From Bacteroidota bacterium (lineage in GTDB: Bacteria; Bacteroidota; Bacteroidia; Chitinophagales; Chitinophagaceae), in contig JAPLEH010000043.1 in the NCBI GenBank assembly GCA_026391455.1, forward strand, positions 1 to 64,000: a stretch of DNA of 64,000 bases. The letters are read 5' to 3'. The position numbers and the translations under genes were made by a program. Position 1 is the first letter of the stretch, and each line of letters opens with the position of its first letter. The notes below the pieces were generated by a model, which made no database searches, was not told the origin of the DNA, and saw only the letters and a list, made by a program, of their open reading frames with translations. This document shows, in pieces, positions 7,879-15,342 of the stretch.

Positions 7879-9741
7879 TTAAATCGTTTTAAAATCTATG
7901 CCTGCATCTTTCATTTGCAGCACAGTATTTGTTTTCAATTGATCATTGCCGCTAAACAGATTGTCCAATGTGATAACTTTTTTTGGTTTTGCTGCAATAA
8001 TCGCCTGAATTGTTTTTTCGTCTATTTTTTGTAATACAAGTATGAGTTCCCCGTTTGCTACAACAAAGTAAGCACCTGTTTGCTCTATCTTATCAGTAAG
8101 TAAATAACCTGCCTTCAACATCAGCTCATACAGTATATTCTGCTCAGCACTCCCTTCATGTACAGGGTTGGTGAATACATCTAATTGCTGCACTAGGGTT
8201 TCTTCATTAATATCGGCGCTTCGCCATATTTTAAAATTGGAAGGGGTGAGTTTGAATACCCGGAAACCTAAATCCTGTTTGCCAGTATCGAACATATCAG
8301 GCTTTTCGATTTTTTCTTTTTCAATTTTTCTTATTACTCGCCTGATTCGTTCTTTTGATATATCAGCAATTGTTTTAAATCCTGCTTTATATGCTTCGCT
8401 TTCTTCATCGCATATTTCTGGTAGTTGAACTAAAATAAACTTTCTTTTTCCGTTATTCTCCTTATTAAGTTCTAAAACAGCCTGTGAGGTAGTGGCAGAG
8501 CCACCAAAAAAATCCAGAATTATTTCCTCATCTTGGCTGTTTTTATCTAAACCTTGTTCTATTAGAGCTTTTATTAGTATGACAGGTTTTGGAAAAGGGA
8601 AGAAATTGCCTTCTAATAAATCGCGCAATTCTCTTGTGCCATTTAATGTATATCCAAGGTCAGTTGGAAGCAGAGATGAAAAGCCTGTATAATCGCTTTC
8701 TAACTCTGATAGAAATTTTTTTTCTCTAGGTCGACCATCTTTTTTTATCGGAAAAACGATTCGTTTATCAGCAATTTTTGCAGCCATTGTTTCTTTCGAA
8801 TACCTCCATCCAGTTTCTGGAGGTGGTGAATAGGTAATATTTGTATCTGGGTCAGAAATTATATAGTGTAAATTTGGACGTTGCCCTGCTGTTGCCAAAC
8901 CTAAAATACTATTGCTCATCCAAGGACCTCTTGAATCATTATCAGGGTTTTTATATTTAGTTATGTCACTTTTTTTGCCACGCAAAACTCCAGTATTCTT
9001 AGCAAAACAAAGAATATACTCATGATCATTAGAAACACCATTTTGTGTTCTGCTGTCTACAATTTGCCTACTTTTCCAAATAAATGAGGCAATGAAATTA
9101 TCTTCTCCAAAAATCTCATTCATTAGTAAACGCAAATTATGTATTTCATTGTCATCTAAATGAACGAAAATTACTCCGTCTTCCTTCAATAAGTTTTTAG
9201 CTAGGAATAATCGAGGGTACATCATGCTAAGCCAGTTACTATGATAGTGCCCGCTGTCTTTGCTATTCTTGCGAAACATACCTTCTTTCATCAGATAACC
9301 TTCTTCGTCTTTCTCCCCGATGCGTTTTTCGTAGTCGGCTTTGTTCTCTTTAAATTTATCAGGATAAATAAAACTATCGTTGCCCGTATTGTATGGCGGA
9401 TCAATAATGATGCACTTTATTTTATTGTAGTAGCTCTTTTGTAATACTTTCAGCACTTCGAGGTTTTCCCCTTCAATAAAAATATTTTCTGTTGTATCAA
9501 AGTTTATTGATTCCTCCGGCATTGGTTTTAAAGTGGCAGTAGTCGGCACTTGTAATATTCTAAAGGCATCGCTTTTGCCAGCCCAGTTCAATACATAGCG
9601 TTCATTGGAAAAATTGATATCATCGCTGAATGTGGCTTTCAGCTTTTCCCAATCCAATTTGCCTTCTGTAAACAGGGAAGGGAATAGTTCTCTTAGTTTT
9701 GCGAGGTTATCCTGTTCAATATTTAAAGACTCTCCGTTCAT
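7879..9741 (-). CDS. Type III-like DNA methyltransferase (Mod), adenine N6 or cytosine N4
   Basis: The 620-residue product has motif IV DPPYNTG at residues 114-120, before the AdoMet motif DFFGGSAT at 410-417. This is the beta-class amino-methyltransferase order. DPPY and the large region between the motifs, which usually holds target recognition (roughly 230-400), fit type III Mod subunits. It would methylate the host recognition site and give specificity to Res. Its ATG overlaps the XRE stop by 4 bases. No simple-sequence tract able to phase-vary the gene was seen. The C-terminal 200 residues (about 430-620) are helical and probably mediate complex assembly. Confidence 0.9.
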   Translation of the reverse strand: MNGESLNIEQDNLAKLRELFPSLFTEGKLDWEKLKATFSDDINFSNERYVLNWAGKSDAFRILQVPTTATLKPMPEESINFDTTENIFIEGENLEVLKVLQKSYYNKIKCIIIDPPYNTGNDSFIYPDKFKENKADYEKRIGEKDEEGYLMKEGMFRKNSKDSGHYHSNWLSMMYPRLFLAKNLLKEDGVIFVHLDDNEIHNLRLLMNEIFGEDNFIASFIWKSRQIVDSRTQNGVSNDHEYILCFAKNTGVLRGKKSDITKYKNPDNDSRGPWMSNSILGLATAGQRPNLHYIISDPDTNITYSPPPETGWRYSKETMAAKIADKRIVFPIKKDGRPREKKFLSELESDYTGFSSLLPTDLGYTLNGTRELRDLLEGNFFPFPKPVILIKALIEQGLDKNSQDEEIILDFFGGSATTSQAVLELNKENNGKRKFILVQLPEICDEESEAYKAGFKTIADISKERIRRVIRKIEKEKIEKPDMFDTGKQDLGFRVFKLTPSNFKIWRSADINEETLVQQLDVFTNPVHEGSAEQNILYELMLKAGYLLTDKIEQTGAYFVVANGELILVLQKIDEKTIQAIIAAKPKKVITLDNLFSGNDQLKTNTVLQMKDAGIDFKTI

Positions 9742-10031
9742 TTCCTTTCTTTTATTTTTTTTGATACTGATTTCAAAGCTTCACCAGCATAAGTTTCATT
9801 TTTCACCACATTATACACTTGGTCAGCGAGCCATACCGTCAAAAGCGCCTCTTTATCTGATTTTAATATTTTAGCCAGCTTTACTACTGTTTCTTTTTTA
9901 GGAATGCGCTCACCTCGTTCAATTTTGCTATATAAGGGGGTGTCCATTTCAAGCAGAGCGGCAACCTGGCGTTGCAGGAGCTTTTGCTGGCTTCTTAGTT
10001 CCTTTATTCTATTTCCGAGTTGAGTGCCCAC
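9738..10031 (-). CDS. XRE-family HTH regulator of the restriction operon
   Basis: This 97-residue protein has an N-terminal Cro/CI-type helix-turn-helix: GNRIKELRSQQKLLQRQVAALLEM, then YSKIERGERIPKKETVVKLA. The frame begins at a GTG (10031). Its stop overlaps the mod start by 4 bases, so it is the first gene of the six-gene run. Small XRE proteins in front of restriction-modification genes often act as C proteins that delay restriction until methylation is complete, and autoregulation is likely here. A perfect 6-base inverted repeat (10041-10054) sits 10 bases upstream and is a candidate operator. Confidence 0.85.
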   Translation of the reverse strand: MGTQLGNRIKELRSQQKLLQRQVAALLEMDTPLYSKIERGERIPKKETVVKLAKILKSDKEALLTVWLADQVYNVVKNETYAGEALKSVSKKIKERK

Positions 10032-10040
10032 TTTTGAGGT

Positions 10041-10054
10041 TTTGACTTGTCAAA
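10041..10054. promoter_or_regulatory. Candidate operator of the XRE gene
   Basis: TTTGAC-TT-GTCAAA is a perfect inverted repeat with a 2-base spacer, centred about 16 bases upstream of the XRE start codon. The arrangement suits binding by a small HTH dimer. The operator role is inferred from symmetry and position only. The rest of 10055-10298 is AT-rich and shows no gene. Confidence 0.4.
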
Positions 10055-10298
10055 TTATGGTAAATGTAACTCATATTGTATAAACTATGAAAATTACAGT
10101 TTTTAGAAATTATCTTAAATTGTCCAGGAATTCAGACAGTTAGATACTTTTGCCTTTACTATGATTTGGCATTATAGTTATTTTAAATTAGGTATCTCCG
10201 GGGTAGTACTTTTAACCTTCATTGAATTTATCAGAAGGAGTAGCTGAATATGCATCGCGTACAGAAATATACTGGTATTATTTATAAGAATAAATAGT

Positions 10299-10961
10299 TT
10301 AGATATGTTTACTAGGGTTGAGTCCCATTTCAGTTAATAATTTTTGTACCTCTACTTTTATTTGGGTTTTCTTCGCCGGCCAAATTTTTTGTAAAACTTG
10401 TATAGTTTCATATGCCCTTTTACTTTCTATAGTTGCAGGCAATTCTCCCTCTATACTCGGTCCAGTTGGAAGTTCAACTTTTTTTCCGATTTCTGAAGCT
10501 AGCCTGTCAATTTCGGAGTTTAACTGATTTGATATTGAAATAAGTGACTTTCGCATGGCGTCTCTGGAGGATACTATTGCTCTTGCATTAATTAGTGCTT
10601 TTTCTGGTCCTTCGTAGACTCCATCTTGAATTAATTTATCCAATTCCTCTACATATTTTTGAGGAGCATTTCTTATTTTCTTCCTCCATTTAAGATTTGC
10701 GTATAACCAACCAGCAATTCCTATAATAACTGCCACTAGTAATGGGGCTATTATACTGTTTACAATATCCATTTTTTTTAATTCTGTAATTTGAATTAAT
10801 AACGAATCGATTCTTTTACTAAGATTATCGTGCGTTGATAAATTGAGTGATGTATCTGATTTTATTATTATTGTATCATGGCCGTCATTTAAACTTGTGT
10901 CTTGTGCAATAGTTTTATTTTTAAACGGAATGAAAAAGATTAATAAAAATAAAATACGCAT
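10299..10961 (-). CDS. Hypothetical membrane protein with signal peptide
   Basis: The 220-residue product starts with a hydrophobic signal-like segment (MRILFLLIFFIPF) ending near TIAQ. A Thr/Ser/Asp-rich stretch follows, then a short helix (SKRIDSLLIQITELKK) and a clear membrane span (residues about 68-88, IIAPLLVAVIIGIAGWLYA). After the span come basic residues and about 130 residues of soluble helical region. No family was recognised. It lies upstream of the restriction operon on the same strand, with 267 bases between, so it is probably not in the same transcript. It shares the AT-rich composition of the island. Confidence 0.6.
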   Translation of the reverse strand: MRILFLLIFFIPFKNKTIAQDTSLNDGHDTIIIKSDTSLNLSTHDNLSKRIDSLLIQITELKKMDIVNSIIAPLLVAVIIGIAGWLYANLKWRKKIRNAPQKYVEELDKLIQDGVYEGPEKALINARAIVSSRDAMRKSLISISNQLNSEIDRLASEIGKKVELPTGPSIEGELPATIESKRAYETIQVLQKIWPAKKTQIKVEVQKLLTEMGLNPSKHI

Positions 10962-11128
10962 ATAAATTATATTTAAGGTAGTTTCAAGTAGCCTTTTTGT
11001 AAATTTATTTTAATCCAAGCCTTTTCACAATACCCAAAACATGGTATTTCGTCCCTACAATCCGCCTGTTTGTCAATCAGCCTACTTAGTTTTTGCCTCC
11101 GAATCATATAATTCTCTACATTTACCCC

Positions 11129-11269
11129 GCTTTACATATTGGTTAGAGCAGGTAATACCTGCTACGACAAGTTGCAGGCTTTTTTATGCCTGCAACTTTC
11201 TAAGATACGCGGTTCTGCACCCCCGTGCAGGTCTGTAATGGACCTGCTATCTCTAACCAGATGTAAAGC
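11129..11269. repeat. Three-hairpin palindromic element (REP/BIME-like)
   Basis: The outer arms are GCTTTACAT (11129-11137) and ATGTAAAGC (11261-11269), with GGTTAGAG (11141-11148) pairing CTCTAACC (11251-11258). Inside are a near-perfect palindrome AGCAGGTA-A-TACCTGCT (11147-11163), a hairpin with 11-base arms (11169-11179/11188-11198), CTGCAC-CCCC-GTGCAG (11215-11230) and GCAGGTC/GACCTGC (11227-11247). Such nested structures resemble REP/BIME elements moved by REP-associated transposases, none of which lies in this window. The stretch 10962-11128 to its left shows no gene. Confidence 0.7.
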
Positions 11270-11321
11270 AACGGGACAGGCAGGACCGTATTTTTTTCTG
11301 CCCCACCAAAAACCCTATTGT

Positions 11322-11540
11322 ATGGCTACCCCCAACCCAATCCCCAACCCTACGCCCGAACGCATACGCGAGGCCCTGCTGGCCGGCAACAACGACCTTT
11401 TTTTGCTGGATAATCTTATTGCCACCGGCAACGCCATTATCCACTTTATCTACCTCACTCCCCTCGATGGGCCTACCAAGTATGCTTTTTTTGAGCTGGA
11501 AAAACGGTTTCGGATGTATGCGGAACTGCTGGAGAGCTAG
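11322..11540 (+). CDS. Small hypothetical protein, 72 residues
   Basis: The frame extends further upstream, but that part passes through the palindromic element, so the ATG at 11322 was chosen. The product starts with a proline-asparagine run (MATPNPIPNPTPERIREA) and continues with a compact segment LLDNLIATGNAIIHFIYL and FFELEKRFRMYAELLES. The codon pattern is GC-richer than the island and matches the genome to the right. No family was recognised. A short-unit repeat follows its stop codon immediately. It could be a real small gene or the remnant of a longer one. Confidence 0.45.
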   Translation: MATPNPIPNPTPERIREALLAGNNDLFLLDNLIATGNAIIHFIYLTPLDGPTKYAFFELEKRFRMYAELLES

Positions 11541-11733
11541 TTATTAGTTAAAAGATAAAAGTTAATAGTTAAGAGTTGGGCGTGATGTGGTAAGTGGTTT
11601 GAATGTTTGCGGGATTTACCTTTGGTAGAAGTATAGTACTTGTGCTCGTTCGACCCTTAGGTAAGGGTAGCGAGCAGGTAATTCTTAACTTTTAATTCTT
11701 CATTCTTAACTTTTTCCTGCCCGCTCCGAAGAA
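11541..11733. repeat. Low-complexity repeat spacer with central hairpin
   Basis: Immediately after the preceding stop comes a degenerate AGTTAAAAG-like series (11544-11575) ending in TTGGGCGTGATGTGG. Near the other end (about 11680-11715) the same words occur in reverse complement, as AATTCTTAACTTTTAATTC and TTCTTAACTT. Between them is a hairpin with arms GCTCG (11644-11648) and CGAGC (11671-11675) and an inner stem ACCCTTA-GG-TAAGGGT. No coding capacity was seen. Confidence 0.6.
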
Positions 11734-11958
11734 ATGATCGCCATCAAACTGATGGAAGGCGTCAGCCTTACCGGCGATGGCAGCCAGGAAAAGCCCTTCC
11801 TAGTTACCAGCGTTTCCGACGAACGGGATTTTTTGCAGCTGATCGAAGAAAAAGTGGAGAGCCAGTGCCTCTTATCCGTAGTTGGTAAACACTATGACCT
11901 GCTCACCACCGCCTCCGGTCGGCTGCTAACCCTTATGAAAAAGGGCGACATATCCCGC
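11734..11958 (+). pseudogene. Broken small gene interrupted by a palindromic element
   Basis: A good coding segment starts at ATG 11734 (MIAIKLMEGVSLTGDGSQEK, then PFLVTSVSDERDFLQLIEEK and GKHYDLLTTASGRLL). At about residue 75 it runs into the 105-base palindromic element at 11959-12063. The frame then reads through the hairpins and stops at 12069, producing a nonsense tail. The intact part carries GDGSxEKPFLV and GKHYDLLT motifs but was not assigned to a family. The C-terminus appears to have been lost through insertion, so the gene is probably inactive. A functional shortened product cannot be excluded. Confidence 0.5.
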
Positions 11959-12063
11959 CCGCTCTGCGCGACTTGCAGTCGCGCAGTATTATTCTATTGC
12001 CTGTGGCAATCATTGCCACAGGCAATAAAATACGAGTGCGAGACTACAAGTCTCGCAGAGCGG
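11959..12063. repeat. Three-hairpin palindromic element (REP/BIME-like)
   Basis: The outer arms CCGCTCTGCG (11959-11968) and CGCAGAGCGG (12054-12063) are perfectly complementary. Inside are TGCGCGACT/AGTCGCGCA (11965-11985), a 16-base perfect stem TATTGCCTGTGGCAAT/ATTGCCACAGGCAATA with a 1-base loop (11995-12027), and TGCGAGACT/AGTCTCGCA (12037-12057). The left and right hairpins are diverged versions of each other in opposite orientation, the usual REP/iREP layout. It interrupts a reading frame. Confidence 0.75.
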
Positions 12064-12206
12064 CGTTAATAGTTTGGCGTGATGGGCTGAGGCTTTTATT
12101 GGATACCAGATTTCCCTTTGTACTTTTTTTTGGGGAAGTTGATGTGGATTTTAAACGGCTGCAGCGGGCGGGTAATTCATAATTCATAATTCTAAATTCA
12201 TAATTC
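12064..12206. other. Non-coding remnant and AT-rich repeat
   Basis: This stretch continues from the broken gene and ends in a series of AATTCATAATTC words (12173-12206) that abuts the stop codon of the minus-strand ABC exporter with no gap. A short open frame through it is not convincing. Confidence 0.4.
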
Positions 12207-14039
12207 TTAACTCAAAGCCATTTCCGTCAACCGCTTATACACCCCATCATCAATTTCCACCAATTCATTGTGATGTCCCCGCTCTATAATGCGGCCATCG
12301 TGTAATACAATGATCTCATCGGCTTCTTTGATGGTGCTGAGGCGATGGGCGATCACGAGCGTGGTGCGGCCCTTCATCAGTTTGCCCAATGCCTCCTGTA
12401 CGGTCTTTTCCGATTCGGTATCGAGGGCAGATGTGGCTTCGTCAAGAATAAGTATGGCAGGGTTCTTCAATACCGCTCGGGCAATGCAAAGCCGCTGCCG
12501 CTGCCCGCCCGACAAGCGGATACCGCGGTCACCGGTAATGGTGTCATACCCATTCTCTGTTTGCATAATAAACTCATGTGCATTGGCAATCTTCGCAGCC
12601 TGCATCACTTCTTCCAACGTGGCATCGGGCCGGCTGAGTGCGATATTATTAAAGATGGTATCATTGAAAAGAAAAATCTCCTGCGTTACAAAGCTCATCT
12701 GGCTGCGCAGTGACTCCATCGTATAATCGCGCACATCCACGCCATCCACCAATACGGCACCGCCCGTTACATCATAAAAACGGGGTATCAGGTCGGCCAT
12801 GGTGGATTTGCCCACACCCGAAGAGCCAATAAGGGCGATCGTTTTTCCTTTGGGAATAGTAAAACTGATATCCTGCAATACGGGCGATTCATTGTAAGCA
12901 AAATCCACATTCCGGAATTCAATCGAGTGATTGAACTGCTGCATAACGATGGCATCCGGCTTATCGGTTATTTCAATTTTTTTGTCGAGCAGTTCCAGTA
13001 TGCGTTCACCGGAGCCACGTCCCCGCTGTATATTGGCCCCTGCCACCACCATCGCTTTGGCAGGGCGCAATACCTGGGAGAAGATGGCGATAAAAGCAAT
13101 GAACTCACTGGCCTGAATACCGGCTGCACTCTTTCCGTTTTGTAATATCAGGTTGCCTCCGTACAATAAGATACCGGCCACCACCATTACTCCGGCTGCT
13201 TCGGAAAAGGCCGGTGCCATTTCCCTGCGTCTGAATCCGGCCAGGCTGGCATTGCGGTAAAAATCATTTTCTCGGCTGAATTTTTTCAGCGTAAAACCCG
13301 TGGCATTGAATGCACGGATGATACGCATACCCGTCAGCGTTTCATCCATGATGGTCAGTAATCGCCCTATAGAAGCCTGTGCATCTTTGGCATCACGTTT
13401 CAGTTTTTTCTGCACCGTTGCAATACCCAATGCAGACAGCGGGATCATGATCAGTGTAAAAAGGGTAAGCTGCGGCGAGATAGTAAATAAGGCCACAAAA
13501 TAGCCGATCACCAGCGAAGGTTCTTTTATCAGTACTTCGAGTGAACTGGCGGCCACTCCTTCTATTTCAAACACATCAGAATTCATCCGCGAGATCAGGT
13601 CGCCTTTATGTTCTTTGGTAAAAAAGCCCATATGCAGGTGATTGATCTTTTCAAACAGTGCTTCGCGGATCCGCTTTACCAGCAAGGTACGGGCATTGAT
13701 AAGGGTGCGCTGGGCCAGGTAGCGAAACAAATTAGTCAGCAATACCGCACATACGATGATGAACGTAATGAAGTATAATGCATAAGCGGGATTCATGGCT
13801 TTGAACCGGTACACCTGGTAATAAAAAATATCCCGGAAAAAACCGGCAGACAGCGAGAAGGCAGGGGCCGCTACCGTATCCTGCCCGGCATGACTGTCGA
13901 ACAGTACGTTGAGCAATGGTATGATGAGCGCAAACTGGAATACGCTGAAAATAACTGCCAGCAGGGTAAAGATCGAAAAGGGGATCACAAATCTCCGGAA
14001 GGGCCGGGCATAGACCAATAGTCGGCGATAAACTTTCAT
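12207..14039 (-). CDS. ABC exporter, fused permease-ATPase (MsbA-like)
   Basis: The start was set at the ATG at 14039 (MKVYRRLLVYARPFRRF), giving 610 residues; the upstream extension overlaps the neighbouring gene and looks non-coding. The first 320 residues contain six hydrophobic spans of an ABC type I exporter domain. The nucleotide-binding domain has Walker A GSSGVGKST, signature LSGGQRQRL, Walker B ILILDEATSALD and the switch histidine in VIAHRLST. Homologues move lipid A, lipid-linked glycans or hydrophobic compounds across the inner membrane. Location 16 bases after a GT4 glycosyltransferase on the same strand suggests export of a glycolipid; this is inference. Confidence 0.92.
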   Translation of the reverse strand: MKVYRRLLVYARPFRRFVIPFSIFTLLAVIFSVFQFALIIPLLNVLFDSHAGQDTVAAPAFSLSAGFFRDIFYYQVYRFKAMNPAYALYFITFIIVCAVLLTNLFRYLAQRTLINARTLLVKRIREALFEKINHLHMGFFTKEHKGDLISRMNSDVFEIEGVAASSLEVLIKEPSLVIGYFVALFTISPQLTLFTLIMIPLSALGIATVQKKLKRDAKDAQASIGRLLTIMDETLTGMRIIRAFNATGFTLKKFSRENDFYRNASLAGFRRREMAPAFSEAAGVMVVAGILLYGGNLILQNGKSAAGIQASEFIAFIAIFSQVLRPAKAMVVAGANIQRGRGSGERILELLDKKIEITDKPDAIVMQQFNHSIEFRNVDFAYNESPVLQDISFTIPKGKTIALIGSSGVGKSTMADLIPRFYDVTGGAVLVDGVDVRDYTMESLRSQMSFVTQEIFLFNDTIFNNIALSRPDATLEEVMQAAKIANAHEFIMQTENGYDTITGDRGIRLSGGQRQRLCIARAVLKNPAILILDEATSALDTESEKTVQEALGKLMKGRTTLVIAHRLSTIKEADEIIVLHDGRIIERGHHNELVEIDDGVYKRLTEMALS

Positions 14040-14055
14040 GTGCAGACAAAGATAT

Positions 14056-15114
14056 TTAATATAAGGAGCGGTACACTTCCCAGTATTTCCGTGCTGCCTT
14101 GTGCCAGTTGAATGATAAGCTGCGCGCAATGATCTTTTGCTGGAAACCCGGCGCTTTATATTGTTGCATGCCTACATGGAAAACCTGCTCCATATGATCG
14201 GCATTAAAATCATTAAAGTAAAACGATACATCACCACCTATCTCCGGCAATGCTGTAAGACCCGATAAAAACAATGGCTTGCCACAACTCATCGCTTCCA
14301 CCACGGGCAGGCCAAACCCTTCTGATACAGAAGGAAAGGCAAAGGCCCGGCAATTGTTGAAATACCATGATTTTTCCGGCTCCGATACAGGGCCGAGCAA
14401 TTGCACATGATCCTGCACTCCCAGTTTTTTTGATTGCTGTTGAAAAAAAGAAAGATAACCATCGTCTTCCTGTTTACCGGCGATCAGCAATTCCATATTG
14501 TTGCGTTTCAGCAGGGGCAACAGTACGTGGTAATTTTTTTTGCGATGCATCACACCGATGGAAAAAAGAAAGGGTTTACGTGGCCGGTAGGAGGCTGAAG
14601 TAAGTGCCGGTTTTTCCAGCAGGTTGGTGCCATTATGTATAACGTATAAAGGTTTATTTCCCGTGTCACAATGTTGTAACACATCTTTCCGGCTGAATTC
14701 GGAGATACATATGATGGCGTCCGCCCGATCGATCAATCCCTGCAGGTAGCGCAGGTATTTCATTTTTTTAGCGGCCGATTTTTTATCATCGTATAAAAAA
14801 TTCAGGTCGTGTACCGACAGCACCACTTTGATCTTTTTATTCAACATCGGCATATAATGCGTGTTTTGATAGGTGGCATGCCAGATATCAAAACCGTTGA
14901 AAGAAGGCATCAGGAATTTATGCAGGGGACTTTGTGTGAGATGGTTGGTCTGGCTGCGGGTCCAGTGTTGTTCACCCGGAGGGGTATAGAAATGCAGTCG
15001 TTCGCGTGAGGGATCGGCATTTAATTCAAGATACTGGCCCAGATTGAGGCAATAATGATACAGACCGGTATCACGGTACTTCATTCGCTCTGCATCAAAG
15101 ATTATTTTTTTCAT
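14056..15114 (-). CDS. Glycosyltransferase family 4 (paralogue A)
   Basis: The 352-residue product shows the GT-B layout. It has an N-terminal domain with FDIWHATYQ and VVLSVHDLNFLY (97-108), a middle linker FLFSIGVMHRKKN, and the C-terminal nucleotide-sugar motif PSVSEGFGLPVVEAM (261-275) with the E-x7-E pair of retaining GT4 enzymes. The donor and acceptor are unknown; lipopolysaccharide or exopolysaccharide assembly is likely. It faces a very similar gene (15343-16407) across a 228-base divergent spacer and probably arose by inverted duplication. The ABC exporter follows 16 bases downstream. Confidence 0.9.
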   Translation of the reverse strand: MKKIIFDAERMKYRDTGLYHYCLNLGQYLELNADPSRERLHFYTPPGEQHWTRSQTNHLTQSPLHKFLMPSFNGFDIWHATYQNTHYMPMLNKKIKVVLSVHDLNFLYDDKKSAAKKMKYLRYLQGLIDRADAIICISEFSRKDVLQHCDTGNKPLYVIHNGTNLLEKPALTSASYRPRKPFLFSIGVMHRKKNYHVLLPLLKRNNMELLIAGKQEDDGYLSFFQQQSKKLGVQDHVQLLGPVSEPEKSWYFNNCRAFAFPSVSEGFGLPVVEAMSCGKPLFLSGLTALPEIGGDVSFYFNDFNADHMEQVFHVGMQQYKAPGFQQKIIARSLSFNWHKAARKYWEVYRSLY

Positions 15115-15342
15115 GCCGGTACACGGTTAGCCCTTTTTTTATTTTATCTGCTGATTATCGGATAATATTGCCAAGGTACAATATTCATGCCTTACAGCGG
15201 CTGACGCTACTCATAGGTAGGCGCCGGCATCAAAAAGGTAACCAAAGTGGATTGAAATTTGCTTAAAAAGATAAATGTTCGCGGGTACATAGTGGTTGTC
15301 TGTGTTGACTAATAGCTGAACTTTATACAATCGATTGATTTT

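Noticed and set aside
7879-9741. Search for phase-variation repeats in the mod gene
   Set aside because: No simple-sequence repeat of useful length was seen in the gene or at its start.
11139-11321. Upstream extension of the small gene at 11322
   Set aside because: The extension runs through the palindromic element and is not a believable protein sequence.
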